64,000 nt of DNA from Corynebacterium gerontici. GTDB lineage: Bacteria; Actinomycetota; Actinomycetes; Mycobacteriales; Mycobacteriaceae. The notes beneath the pieces were generated by a model, which was not told the DNA's origin, did not search any database, and saw nothing but the letters and a program-made list of their open reading frames with translations. The stretch is from NCBI RefSeq assembly GCF_003813985.1, contig NZ_CP033897.1, positions 1,178,001-1,242,000 on the forward strand. Direction: 5' to 3'. Made by a program: the position numbers and the translations under genes. Each line of letters begins with the position of its first letter. Positions within the stretch are counted from its first letter, which is position 1. Positions 54,005 through 63,370 of this stretch are shown piece after piece.

Positions 54005-54017
54005 CGTCGAAAAGCTT
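54005..54017 (-). repeat. Dispersed word AAGCTTTTCGACG, copy 11
   Basis: Perfect copy on the minus strand, fused to the ctaB stop codon as TAAGCTTTTCGACG and just before the terminator, as with copy 3. Confidence 0.85.
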
Positions 54018-54942
54018 AGAACATTGACGTCAGCTGATGCAGCCCCAGCACAGCGTCGAGCGATAATCCAACGAACAGTAAGGACAGGTAGTTGTTCGAA
54101 AGGATAAACAGGCGCAGCGGACGTACCGGCGTTCCGTGCTGAACACCGTGGTGCAGTTTGTGCGCGACAACGAGGAACCAAACGCCCGAGGCAACAGCCA
54201 CCAGCGCATAAAGCCAACCGGCCGCCGGAATAAGCAGGAACGTCACCAATACCGTAGCCCAGGTGTAAGCGACAATCTGCTTGGTCACCTGTACCTCAGT
54301 GCGCACCACAGGCAGCATGGGCACACCGGCCGCTGCGTAGTCCTCTTTGTACTTCATGGCCAGCGCCCAGGTGTGAGGCGGTGTCCAGAAAAAGATGATC
54401 AAAAATAGCACGACGGCTTGCCACCAATGCGCTGGCGAGCCTTCGGGCAAGTTATCTACAACGGCAGCCCATCCGACAACTACCGGCATACAACCCGCAG
54501 CGCCACCCCACACAATGTTCATGTGAGTGCGTCGTTTCAGCATTTTGGTGTAAACGAAGATGTAAAACGCGATCGTCAGCATTACGAACACCGCAGCGGT
54601 GATCGAGTTACACACCAGCCATAACCACAGAAAACTCGAAATAGTAAGCACCCATGCAAATACAGTGGCCTGCTGATTACTCACGGTGTGCTTGACCAAT
54701 GGACGTTTGGCGGTGCGGCCCATCTTTTGGTCAATGTCAGAATCAGCCACCATGTTGAAGGTATTGGCCGCTGCCGCACCCATCCATCCGCCAAAGAGCG
54801 TTCCGAGCATCAGGCCGAAGTGGATGTGGCCACGATCAGCTTGCAACATCGCAGGGATGGTGGCGACGAGGAGAAGCTCAATGACCCGCGGTTTCGTCAA
54901 CGCGAGATAGGCCTTGATTCTCTCCAAGGAAAATTCCTCCAT
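54016..54942 (-). CDS. ctaB: Protoheme IX farnesyltransferase (heme O synthase) CtaB
   Basis: UbiA-family prenyltransferase of the cytoplasmic membrane that farnesylates heme B to heme O. From ATG 54942 ([19 protein letters not shown]) it has 308 residues; a start at GTG 55023 would add 27 residues not expected for the family. The first Asp-rich motif is [15 protein letters not shown], the second region is [16 protein letters not shown]. About nine membrane segments. The gene supplies CtaA. Opposite to tkt with a 484-base gap. Confidence 0.94.
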   Translation of the reverse strand: MEEFSLERIKAYLALTKPRVIELLLVATIPAMLQADRGHIHFGLMLGTLFGGWMGAAAANTFNMVADSDIDQKMGRTAKRPLVKHTVSNQQATVFAWVLTISSFLWLWLVCNSITAAVFVMLTIAFYIFVYTKMLKRRTHMNIVWGGAAGCMPVVVGWAAVVDNLPEGSPAHWWQAVVLFLIIFFWTPPHTWALAMKYKEDYAAAGVPMLPVVRTEVQVTKQIVAYTWATVLVTFLLIPAAGWLYALVAVASGVWFLVVAHKLHHGVQHGTPVRPLRLFILSNNYLSLLFVGLSLDAVLGLHQLTSMF

Positions 54943-55426
54943 AAGTGGTGTTCGTTTGCGTTCTGTTGTTCCGGGGCGCTGCAGAAAGCAGCGAGGCCAT
55001 AAGGAAGTGGTCGTATCCACCACCTTGAAAGTTCCGCGAACAGCTCAGAATGCCTCAATATAGCTAAAATCCCTGCAACAACGGGTGTGTCACCAGGGAT
55101 CTCTCTGCAACGAAGATTCGAGCGGACGTCGCTGTTTTCAAGCCACGCGAGGAGCCAACAGGACATTAATCCTAAACCTTCCCGCCCCTTATTCCCCAAT
55201 GCCACACCCGTTCCGCTTCGCACTCACCCGCTACCCACCCCACAGGCACCCCTTTCGCAAGTACTATGAATAGCGACTCTTGCGCCCGATCAAGGCCAGG
55301 TCTTACTCAACTCTGCAGCCGGTAATGTCTAGCTGGCTGCTGATTGGGGTTCGTCCTTGAATTGAGCGCAGGGAAGCAAATAACAGCACAATTTTTAGCA
55401 CGCAATGCACAAAGGATGGCTTTTTC
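54943..55426. other. Intergenic region between ctaB and tkt
   Basis: 484 bases with no supported gene; frames of about 60 residues here lack ribosome sites. On the minus strand, TATATT (55057-55062) is a possible -10 box for ctaB. At 55069-55100, ATCCCTG and CAGGGAT enclose GGTG-tgt-CACC, a nested inverted repeat. Near tkt only the ribosome site AAAGGATGG is clear. Confidence 0.5.
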
Positions 55427-57523
55427 GTGTCTTTAGCTCCCGAACTCCAAGCGCTTACTCAGCGCAACTACCCCGCCGACTGGACTGAGGTTGATACCCA
55501 GGCAGTGGACACAGTCCGCGTCCTGGCTGCCGATGCTGTGGAGAACTGCGGCTCCGGACACCCCGGTACCGCGATGAGCTTGGCCCCGCTCGCCTACACC
55601 CTCTATCAGCGCGTCATGCGCCACGATCCGAAGGACGTGCAGTGGGCTGGCCGCGACCGCTTCGTTCTTTCTTGCGGTCACTCTTCGCTCACCCAGTACA
55701 TTCAGTTGTATCTGGGTGGATTCGGTCTGGAACTCGAAGATCTCAAGGCTCTGCGCACCTGGGGCGCCAAGACCCCCGGCCATCCGGAATACCATCACAC
55801 GGACGGCGTAGAAATCACCACGGGACCGCTCGGACAGGGGCTAGCTTCGGCTGTCGGCATGGCGATGGCTTCTCGACGCGAGCGCGCGCTTTTCGACCCA
55901 CAAGCCGCCGAGGGCGAGTCGCCATTCGACCACCACATCTACGTGATCGCCTCTGATGGCGACCTGGAAGAAGGCGTGACTGCGGAGGCATGTTCTCTTG
56001 CGGGCACCCAACAGCTGGGCAATCTGATTGTGTTCTGGGACGACAACCGGATCTCCATCGAGGACGACACCCAGATCGCCTTCACTGAAGACGTAGTTGC
56101 TCGCTACCGCGCATACGGCTGGCAAGTCATTGAAATTGAGGGTGGCGAGGACGTCACCGCAATCGAGCAGGCCGTCGCTGAAGCGAGGGCCGATACCCAG
56201 CATCCAACCTTCATCCGCCTTCGAACCATCATTGGTTATCCCGCCCCCACCATGATGAACACCGGATCGGTGCATGGTGCCGCCCTCGGCGCCGAAGAGG
56301 TGGCCGCCACCAAGCGCGAACTCGGCTTTGATCCAGAGCGCAGCTTTCACGTACCAGACGAAGTAATCGAACACACTCGCAAGCTCGTTGATCGAGGCGC
56401 AGAAGCTCATCGAGCATGGCAAGAGCGTTTCGACGCCTGGGCTGAACGCAATCCGGAGAACAAAGAACTGTTCGATCGTCTTTCGCGCCGCGAGCTGCCT
56501 AAGGATTTCGACGCCCAGCTTCCTGAATGGGACGCTGACGAAAAAGGCGTGGCTACCCGCAAGGCATCCGAGGCTGTACTGCAGGCGCTGGGCAAAACTA
56601 TGCCAGAGCTTTGGGGTGGTTCCGCGGACCTCGCAGGATCCAACAACACCGTGATTAAGGGCTCACCTTCCTTCGGCCCCAAAGAAATCACCACGGATAC
56701 GTGGACTGCAACCCCCGGCGGACGCAACCTTCACTTCGGTATCCGCGAGCACGCCATGGGCGCGATTCTCAATGGTATCTCTTTGCATGGTGGCACCCGT
56801 CCCTATGGCGGCACCTTCTTGATCTTCTCCGACTACATGCGTCCGGCCGTTCGCCTCGCAGCGCTGATGGGAGTGAACGCGTACTACGTGTGGACTCACG
56901 ACTCGATCGGACTTGGTGAAGACGGCCCAACCCACCAGCCGGTGGAGCAACTCGCCTCCTTGCGTGCTATCCCGAACATGTCCATGTTGCGTCCCGCCGA
57001 CGCCAACGAAACTGCCGCCGCATGGCGAGCAGCGTTGCAGTACAAGGCTGGCCCAAAGGGCATCGCCCTGACCCGCCAGAACGTTCCTGTGCTTGAGGGC
57101 ACCAAAGAAAAAGCTCGCGAGGGTGTCGTTCGAGGCGCGTATGTGCTCGTTGAAAGTTCGAAGGAGCTTCCCGACGTTGTGTTGATGGCCACCGGTTCCG
57201 AAGTGCAGCTCGCCGTGAGCGCTGCGGCAACCTTAGAGAAGGAAGGCATCGCCGCACGCGTCGTCTCGGTTCCTTGCATGGATTGGTTCCTCGAACAGGA
57301 GCAGGACTACCGCGACGCAGTACTGCCACCTTCGGTGAGCGCGCGTGTGTCCGTTGAGGCCGGCGTAGCCATGCCGTGGTATCAGTTGCTTGGAAGCCAG
57401 GGTCGCGCGGTGTCCCTGGAGCACTTTGGCGCATCTGCCGCCTACCAGAAACTCTTTGAAGAGTTCGGTATTACTGCCGACGCCGTAGTTGCCGCCGCCA
57501 AGGAGTCGCTCGGCGCCAACTAG
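55427..57523 (+). CDS. tkt: Transketolase
   Basis: Thiamine-diphosphate enzyme of the pentose phosphate pathway, 698 residues, GTG start at 55427 after AAAGGATGG. Motifs: GSGHPGTAMSLAPLAYTLYQ, the TPP motif ASDGDLEEGVTAEACSLAGT with metal ligands continuing to DDN, and the second-domain GIREHAMGAILNGISLHGG. The C-terminal domain starts near residue 560. First gene of tkt-tal-zwf-opcA-pgl; a terminator hairpin follows before tal. Confidence 0.97.
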   Translation: MSLAPELQALTQRNYPADWTEVDTQAVDTVRVLAADAVENCGSGHPGTAMSLAPLAYTLYQRVMRHDPKDVQWAGRDRFVLSCGHSSLTQYIQLYLGGFGLELEDLKALRTWGAKTPGHPEYHHTDGVEITTGPLGQGLASAVGMAMASRRERALFDPQAAEGESPFDHHIYVIASDGDLEEGVTAEACSLAGTQQLGNLIVFWDDNRISIEDDTQIAFTEDVVARYRAYGWQVIEIEGGEDVTAIEQAVAEARADTQHPTFIRLRTIIGYPAPTMMNTGSVHGAALGAEEVAATKRELGFDPERSFHVPDEVIEHTRKLVDRGAEAHRAWQERFDAWAERNPENKELFDRLSRRELPKDFDAQLPEWDADEKGVATRKASEAVLQALGKTMPELWGGSADLAGSNNTVIKGSPSFGPKEITTDTWTATPGGRNLHFGIREHAMGAILNGISLHGGTRPYGGTFLIFSDYMRPAVRLAALMGVNAYYVWTHDSIGLGEDGPTHQPVEQLASLRAIPNMSMLRPADANETAAAWRAALQYKAGPKGIALTRQNVPVLEGTKEKAREGVVRGAYVLVESSKELPDVVLMATGSEVQLAVSAAATLEKEGIAARVVSVPCMDWFLEQEQDYRDAVLPPSVSARVSVEAGVAMPWYQLLGSQGRAVSLEHFGASAAYQKLFEEFGITADAVVAAAKESLGAN

Positions 57524-57546
57524 CTCAATAGGGTTCGTATCACTTC

Positions 57547-57586
57547 TTAGCCCATGCCACCGTAGAAACCCGGTAGCATGGGCTAA
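57547..57586 (+). terminator. Terminator between tkt and tal
   Basis: TTAGCCCATGC pairs with GCATGGGCTAA, with an inner ACCG/CGGT, then GGATTTTTC. It lies 23 bases after the tkt stop and 58 bases before tal. Confidence 0.8.
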
Positions 57587-57643
57587 GGATTTTTCAGCAC
57601 CAAATACAACCGCCCCAGACACACGGGGCGTGAGGATGACCTT

Positions 57644-58723
57644 ATGAACGCTATTGAACAACTCGCCTCCGTCGGAACGTCCACATGGCTGGACGATCTT
57701 TCCCGTGACCGCATTAGCTCGGGACACCTGCAGCAGTTGATTGAAGAAAAGCACATCGTGGGCGTCACCACGAACCCCGCGATCTTTGCCGCAGCAATGT
57801 CGAAGGGCAATGCTTACGACGAACAGCTCGCGCAACTGAAATCCGAAGAAGCTAGCGTAGATCAAGCGGTGTACGCGATGAGCATCGAAGACGTCCGAAA
57901 CGCCTGCGATGTCCTCATGCCCGTGTTCGAAAAGACGTCAGGGCAGGACGGACGCGTCAGCATTGAGGTGGATCCGCGTATCTCGGAGGACCGCGATGCC
58001 ACCATCGCGCAGGCTCGTGAATTGTGGAACAAGGTGGATCGTCCCAATGCCATGATCAAGATCCCCGCCACCGAGGAATCACTTGCAGCGATCACTGATG
58101 CACTCGCGGAAGGGATCAGCGTCAACGTCACCTTGATCTTCTCTGTGGCGCGCTACCGCCAGGTGATTAGCGCCTATCAGGAAGGGATTCAGCAGGCCGC
58201 CGAAAACGGCTTCGATGTATCCAAGATCCACTCCGTTGCCTCCTTCTTTGTGTCTCGTTTGGACACTGAGGTGGATAACCGCCTCGAAGCGATCGGCAGC
58301 GAAGAAGCTCTCAAGCTACGAGGCAAGGCGGGCGTGGCCAATGCTCGTCGTGCCTACCAGGTATTCCAGGATTCCCAAGACACAGAGCTACCCGAGGGCG
58401 CTAACGTACAGCGCCCACTGTGGGCCTCAACCGGCGTGAAGAATCCGGAGTACCCGGCTGATCTGTACGTTCGTGAGCTTGCAGGTCCTGACACCGTCAA
58501 TACCATGCCCGAAGCCACCATCGACGCCACGATCGAGGCGGACGCAATCCAAGGCGACACGCTCAGCGGTACCGCAGAAGAGGCTGAAGCAGTCTTTGCT
58601 GAGCTGTCCAAGGTGGGCATTGACTTTGAGGATGTCTTTGAAGTTTTGGAACGCGAAGGCGTAGAAAAGTTCGTTGACGCCTGGAACGAACTCCTGCAAT
58701 CTATGCAGACGCAACTGAGCTAG
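57644..58723 (+). CDS. tal: Transaldolase
   Basis: A 359-residue Schiff-base aldolase of the actinobacterial (long) transaldolase subfamily. The catalytic Lys is in [13 protein letters not shown] near residue 142. Upstream stretches [16 protein letters not shown] and [15 protein letters not shown] carry other active-site residues. Between two hairpins, after tkt and before zwf. Confidence 0.96.
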   Translation: MNAIEQLASVGTSTWLDDLSRDRISSGHLQQLIEEKHIVGVTTNPAIFAAAMSKGNAYDEQLAQLKSEEASVDQAVYAMSIEDVRNACDVLMPVFEKTSGQDGRVSIEVDPRISEDRDATIAQARELWNKVDRPNAMIKIPATEESLAAITDALAEGISVNVTLIFSVARYRQVISAYQEGIQQAAENGFDVSKIHSVASFFVSRLDTEVDNRLEAIGSEEALKLRGKAGVANARRAYQVFQDSQDTELPEGANVQRPLWASTGVKNPEYPADLYVRELAGPDTVNTMPEATIDATIEADAIQGDTLSGTAEEAEAVFAELSKVGIDFEDVFEVLEREGVEKFVDAWNELLQSMQTQLS

Positions 58724-58742
58724 GTATGATCCAAGCGGTACG

Positions 58743-58773
58743 CAGGTGGCAGTCACTGATTGCCACCTGTTTT
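58743..58773 (+). terminator. Terminator between tal and zwf
   Basis: CAGGTGGCA and TGCCACCTG, a 9-base stem, then TTTT. It starts 20 bases after tal. Confidence 0.75.
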
Positions 58774-58817
58774 CCTGCCAACGCTCCTCGCCCACAAGAA
58801 GGAAGAAGATATCCCTC

Positions 58818-60377
58818 GTGAGCTCTACTGCTTTGCCCGACCACCTCGAACAAGACGGCTGGGAAAATCCGCTGCGCCGGGCCGCAGATAAGCGCCTCCC
58901 CCGAATCGCCGGCCCGAGCGGCATGGTGATCTTCGGTGTCACCGGTGACTTGGCAAAGAAGAAACTACTGCCGGCGATCTATGACCTCGCAAACCGTGGT
59001 CTATTGCCGGCTGGATTCTCGCTGGTCGGCTACGGTCGCCGCGAATGGAGCAAAGAGGACATCGAGCAATACATACGCAAAGCCGTGGAAGCGGGGGCCA
59101 GAACCGAATTTCGCGAAAACGTGTGGGAACGCCTGGCCGATGGCATGCACTTCGTGCAGGGCAACTTCGACGATGATGAAGCCTTCGACAATCTAGCCGC
59201 AAAGCTCAAGGAGATTGACGAATCCGGAGCTACTTCAGGCAACTGGGCTTTCTACCTCTCAGTACCACCGAACTACTTCTCCGATGTGTGCCACCAGCTC
59301 CAGCGCTCGGGTATGGCAGAGGCGAAAGGTAAATCTTGGCGCCGGGTGATCGTCGAAAAGCCTTTCGGTCACGACCAAGCGAGCGCCAAGGAACTGAACC
59401 AGATCATCAACTCGGTATTCCCCGAACGCTCGGTATTCCGCATTGACCACTACCTTGGAAAAGAAACCGTTCAAAATATCATGGCGCTGCGGTTTGCCAA
59501 CCAACTGTTTGACCCCTTGTGGAACTCCCACTACGTGGACCATGTGCAAATCACGATGGCCGAAGATATCGGCCTTGGCGGACGCGCTGGTTACTACGAC
59601 GGTATCGGTGCCGCTCGCGATGTGATCCAAAATCACCTTATCCAGTTGCTTGCATTGGTGGCGATGGAGGAACCGGTAGATTTCACACCAGCGCAATTGC
59701 AAGCTGAGAAAGTCAAGGTACTGCGCGCTACCAAACCGGTAGAGCCTTTTTCCAAGACCACCGCCCGCGGACAATATACGGAGGGCTGGCAAGGCTCAGA
59801 ATTGGTTTGCGGTCTACGAGAAGAAGAAGGATTCGATCCGGAATCCAACACCGAGACATATGCCGCTTGCACCCTTGAGATTAATTCCAGGCGTTGGGCG
59901 GGCGTCCCTTTCTACTTGCGTACCGGCAAGCGCCTTGGACGACGAGTTACTGAGATTGCCTTGGTATTTAAAGACGCGCCTCACCAACCGTTTTCTGAAG
60001 GCACCCGCGATACTCAAGGCCAAAACGTTGTCGTGATTCGGGTCCAGCCCGATGAAGGCATGCTGATGCGCTTCGGCTCGAAGGTTCCTGGCTCGGCGAT
60101 GGAAGTTCGCGACGTCAACATGGACTTTTCCTACTCTGAGGCATTTACAGAGGAGTCTCCGGAGGCCTATGAACGCCTCATCTTGGATGCACTGTTGGAC
60201 GAGGCCAGCCTCTTCCCCACCAATGAGGAAGTTGAGCTGAGCTGGCAGATCCTCGACCCGATCTTGAAGTTCTGGGAGGAACACGGTTCCCCCGAGGACT
60301 ACGCCGCCGGTACCTGGGGTCCAAACTCTGCAGATCGAATGCTCCAGCGAGTCGGCCGAACGTGGCGCCGACCTTAA
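58818..60377 (+). CDS. zwf: Glucose-6-phosphate dehydrogenase Zwf
   Basis: Makes 6-phosphogluconolactone and NADPH. From GTG 58818 (VSSTALPDHLEQDG) it has 519 residues; AGAAGGAAG lies upstream, and a longer frame is open. NAD(P)-binding GVTGDLAKKKLLPAIYDL and the catalytic RIDHYLGKETVQN with its His are present. Works with OpcA, encoded next. Contains CGTCGAAAAGC at 59351-59361, one base short of the dispersed word, in the conserved VIVEKPFG. Confidence 0.97.
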   Translation: MSSTALPDHLEQDGWENPLRRAADKRLPRIAGPSGMVIFGVTGDLAKKKLLPAIYDLANRGLLPAGFSLVGYGRREWSKEDIEQYIRKAVEAGARTEFRENVWERLADGMHFVQGNFDDDEAFDNLAAKLKEIDESGATSGNWAFYLSVPPNYFSDVCHQLQRSGMAEAKGKSWRRVIVEKPFGHDQASAKELNQIINSVFPERSVFRIDHYLGKETVQNIMALRFANQLFDPLWNSHYVDHVQITMAEDIGLGGRAGYYDGIGAARDVIQNHLIQLLALVAMEEPVDFTPAQLQAEKVKVLRATKPVEPFSKTTARGQYTEGWQGSELVCGLREEEGFDPESNTETYAACTLEINSRRWAGVPFYLRTGKRLGRRVTEIALVFKDAPHQPFSEGTRDTQGQNVVVIRVQPDEGMLMRFGSKVPGSAMEVRDVNMDFSYSEAFTEESPEAYERLILDALLDEASLFPTNEEVELSWQILDPILKFWEEHGSPEDYAAGTWGPNSADRMLQRVGRTWRRP

Positions 60378-60411
60378 CACCACCGCCCGCTACTGCTACG
60401 AAGGCCACCGC

Positions 60412-61380
60412 ATGATTTTCGAACTCCCAAACACTGACACCCGTGAAATATCGAAGACTTTGGTTCGCGCCCGGGAAACCGGCGGGCAAGTAACCACAAG
60501 CCGTGTGCTTACGCTCATCATCGTCGCGAAAGAAAGCGACGATGTTGAGGCCATTACGAAGGCCACGACGGAGGCTTCTCGTGAACACCCTTCACGCGTG
60601 ATTCTTTTGGTTAGCGGCGATGAAGATGCCACCTCTTCCCTGGATGCATCAGTGAGCATCGGCGGTGACGCCGGGGCTTCGGAGCTGGTGATTATGCGCT
60701 TACAAGGTGAAGTGGCCAAGCACCTGGTGCACGTTGTGACGCCCCTGCTGTTGCCGGATACCCCGATCGTGGCATGGTGGCCCTCATCTGCACCTGTGAA
60801 CCCGAGCGAAGATCCCATCGGAAAGATCGCACAACGGCGTATCACTGACACCTACAACGATCCGCCGGCTGACGCGCTATACAACCGCCGTAATAACTAT
60901 GCTTCCGGCGATTCGGACCTCAGTTGGGCCCGCATTACACCTTGGCGTGGCGTCGTGGCTTCTTCGCTCGATCTTCCACCGCACGAAGAAGTGCACGACG
61001 TTCGAGTGTTCGGCGCTGCAGAAAATCCCAGCGTTGACCTCGCAGCGGGTTGGCTGGCGAACCGCCTAGGCGTGACGGTCACCCGCCATGCGTGCGATAT
61101 GGAGGACGCCCTCGATGAATTTGGCCAGAGTGCCATTCCAGTAAAACGGGTCGAGTTGGATAGGCCCTCAGGGACGATGGTGCTGGAGATGCAAGAAGAT
61201 CAGTCCACGCTGGCGCTGAGCATTCCTGGGCGTGCTACGGCGCTTGTGGCCTTGAACCGTCGCTCTGAATCGGATTGTCTTGCAGAAGAGCTGCGTCACC
61301 TCGACCCCGACATCGCCTACGCAGACACTCTCAAGTGTCTGAACCACATCGAATTCGCCACTGACACACCCGCCTCATAA
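60412..61380 (+). CDS. opcA: G6PDH assembly/regulatory protein OpcA
   Basis: A 322-residue partner of Zwf required for full dehydrogenase activity in actinobacteria and cyanobacteria. Typical stretches are MIFELPNTDTREISKTL, RVILLVSGDED, WWPSSAPVNPSEDPIGKIAQR, TYNDPPADALYNRRNNY and SDLSWARITPWRGVV. Begins 34 bases after zwf. Confidence 0.95.
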   Translation: MIFELPNTDTREISKTLVRARETGGQVTTSRVLTLIIVAKESDDVEAITKATTEASREHPSRVILLVSGDEDATSSLDASVSIGGDAGASELVIMRLQGEVAKHLVHVVTPLLLPDTPIVAWWPSSAPVNPSEDPIGKIAQRRITDTYNDPPADALYNRRNNYASGDSDLSWARITPWRGVVASSLDLPPHEEVHDVRVFGAAENPSVDLAAGWLANRLGVTVTRHACDMEDALDEFGQSAIPVKRVELDRPSGTMVLEMQEDQSTLALSIPGRATALVALNRRSESDCLAEELRHLDPDIAYADTLKCLNHIEFATDTPAS

Positions 61381-61401
61381 CACCGGAGCTCGGAGAACAC
61401 C

Positions 61402-62115
61402 ATGCCGCTAGAAACTATCAAAGTTCAAGACCTCGATGCCGTGATTCAACGCGCCGCAAACGGCATTGAGCAGGTGCTGCGCAGTGCAAGACAGGGATCG
61501 GGTCTATACCAGGACGGCATGGCAAGAATCGTCCTCACCGGCGGAGGCGCTGGCATTGGCACTCTTCAGGAACTCGCTCGACGGGGCACGGACATCTCTA
61601 ACGCGCACTTCTTCTTCGGCGATGAACGAAACGTGCCGTCAGAGCATCCAGATTCAAATGAGGGCCAAGCACGCGCAGCGCTTCTTGAAGCCGCGGAGAT
61701 CCCCGAGGCACAGATCCACGGCATGCAACTCGACGGTTCCGCCATGCAGGAGGCTGCCGACGCCTATGAACAGGCAATCAAAGAATTTGCACCCGATGGT
61801 TTCGATCTCCATCTTTTGGGCATGGGTGGCGAAGGCCACATCAATTCGCTCTTCCCCGAAAGTAGTGCAACGGCGGAGCGCGAGCGCCTAGTGTGTCCCG
61901 TGGAAGACTCTCCTAAACCACCAGCTCAGCGCGTCACGTTGACGCTTCCAGCCGTTGCGCTCGCTCAGCGCGTGTGGTTGCTCGTGGCCGGTGAGGAAAA
62001 GGCCGAGGCAGTTCGAATGTTGCAGGCTGCGGTTTCGCCCGATCAGTGCCCTGCGGCAGGTGCTCACGGGCGCGAAGAAACATTGTTGATCGTAGCTGAG
62101 AACGCCTGCACTTAA
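61402..62115 (+). CDS. pgl: 6-phosphogluconolactonase Pgl (DevB)
   Basis: Hydrolyses 6-phosphogluconolactone, 237 residues. Motifs are VLTGGGAGIGTLQEL, HFFFGDERNVPSEHPDSNEG and LHLLGMGGEGHINSLFP with the catalytic His. Last gene of the pentose phosphate operon, 21 bases after opcA, followed by a very strong terminator. Confidence 0.96.
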   Translation: MPLETIKVQDLDAVIQRAANGIEQVLRSARQGSGLYQDGMARIVLTGGGAGIGTLQELARRGTDISNAHFFFGDERNVPSEHPDSNEGQARAALLEAAEIPEAQIHGMQLDGSAMQEAADAYEQAIKEFAPDGFDLHLLGMGGEGHINSLFPESSATAERERLVCPVEDSPKPPAQRVTLTLPAVALAQRVWLLVAGEEKAEAVRMLQAAVSPDQCPAAGAHGREETLLIVAENACT

Positions 62116-62130
62116 GCTCGCATATCGACG

Positions 62131-62173
62131 CAACCAAGCCCCTCTCCAAGCATTTTGGAGAGGGGCTTGGTTG
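62131..62173 (+). terminator. Terminator of the pentose phosphate operon
   Basis: A 19-base-pair perfect stem beginning CAACCAAGCCCC and ending GGGGCTTGGTTG, a 5-base loop, then TTTTT. It may also act for the convergent secG. Confidence 0.95.
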
Positions 62174-62191
62174 TTTTTGCGTGGCTGTGCC

Positions 62192-62428
62192 TTAGGCGTA
62201 TGCCTGAATGAGATTCAGAGCCACAATGCAGGCGATCCAAATAAGCCCGGTGAAAATCGTCACTCGGTCAAGATTCTTCTCTACCACGGTGGATCCAGAA
62301 AGGTTGGACTGCACACCGCCACCGAAAAGGCTGGACAGACCGCCACCTTTGCCTCGGTGCAGGAGCACGAATAGTGTCATGACCACCGAAGAGATCACGA
62401 GCACAATTTGGAGAGCTAAAGCCATCAC
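62192..62428 (-). CDS. secG: Protein translocase subunit SecG
   Basis: A 78-residue two-helix membrane subunit of the SecYEG channel. First helix LALQIVLVISSVVMTLFVLL, then the usual loop RGKGGGLSSLFGGGVQSN, then the second helix FTGLIWIACIVALNLI. 133 bases downstream of tpiA. Confidence 0.95.
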   Translation of the reverse strand: MMALALQIVLVISSVVMTLFVLLHRGKGGGLSSLFGGGVQSNLSGSTVVEKNLDRVTIFTGLIWIACIVALNLIQAYA

Positions 62429-62513
62429 AGCATCCTTGAGTTACGTATTCCGAAGTTTCACACGCAAGCGTCATGCAGGCGCATACCGTGAACACTATAC
62501 ACGCCAATAATAG

Positions 62514-62547
62514 CGTCGGCGCCCACCCCACGGGCGGGGCGCCGACG
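62514..62547 (-). terminator. Terminator of tpiA
   Basis: CGTCGGCGCCC and GGGCGCCGACG, an 11-base stem with a 12-base loop, between tpiA and secG. It lacks a strong T run (CTATTATT follows on the minus strand). Confidence 0.6.
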
Positions 62548-62561
62548 AATGTCTAGCGCTA

Positions 62562-63341
62562 CTAGACCTCAGAAGCAGCGTTTGCCGCGAGCTTCGCAAA
62601 CGCTTCACCGTCCAGCGAAGCGCCACCGACGAGGCCACCGTCGACGTCGGTCTGGCCGACGATCTCGGCAACGGTGTCGGCCTTCACAGAACCGCCGTAA
62701 AGAATACGGATGTTTTCGGCCACGGAGGCGTCGGCAAGCTCTGCGATGAGCTTGCGAATGGCCGCGCAGACTTCTTGGGCATCTGCAGCGGAAGCTACCT
62801 TGCCGGTACCGATCGCCCAAACGGGCTCGTAGGCGATGACGGTCTTTGCCAGATCCTCAGAAGACAAGCCAGCCAGAGAGTCGCGGGTTTGCTCTACGAC
62901 GTATTCAACGTGAGTGCCCTTTTCACGGATCTCAAGTGGTTCGCCCACGCATACGATTGGGCTCATGCCTTGGCCAAGCGCTGCCTGGGCCTTCTTAGCA
63001 ACCAAAGCGGAGCTCTCGTTGTGGTACTCACGACGTTCAGAGTGGCCGACCACGACCCAACGACAACCGAGCTTCGCCAGCATTTGCGCCGACACCTCAC
63101 CGGTATAGGCACCCGACTCGTGCTCAGAAACGTCCTGGGCGCCATACGTGATCTGCAGCTTGTCACCTTCTACTAGAGTCTGCACCGAGCGCAGATCGGT
63201 GAAAGGAACGGTGACTGCAACATCTACCTTTTCGTAGTATTCCTTCGGCAACGCGAAGGCGAGCTTTTGAACCGTGGCTACGGCCTGTAGATGATCCAAG
63301 TTCATCTTCCAGTTACCAGCGATCAATGGGGTACGTGCCAT
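62562..63341 (-). CDS. tpiA: Triosephosphate isomerase
   Basis: A 259-residue glycolytic isomerase. Active-site residues are Lys in AGNWKMN near residue 12, His in VVGHSERR near 99 and Glu in [12 protein letters not shown] near 170; RILYGGSVK is the phosphate site. It lies 29 bases downstream of pgk. Confidence 0.97.
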   Translation of the reverse strand: MARTPLIAGNWKMNLDHLQAVATVQKLAFALPKEYYEKVDVAVTVPFTDLRSVQTLVEGDKLQITYGAQDVSEHESGAYTGEVSAQMLAKLGCRWVVVGHSERREYHNESSALVAKKAQAALGQGMSPIVCVGEPLEIREKGTHVEYVVEQTRDSLAGLSSEDLAKTVIAYEPVWAIGTGKVASAADAQEVCAAIRKLIAELADASVAENIRILYGGSVKADTVAEIVGQTDVDGGLVGGASLDGEAFAKLAANAASEV

Positions 63342-63370
63342 AACAGTGTCCTTTCTTTGGACTTTGAGGA

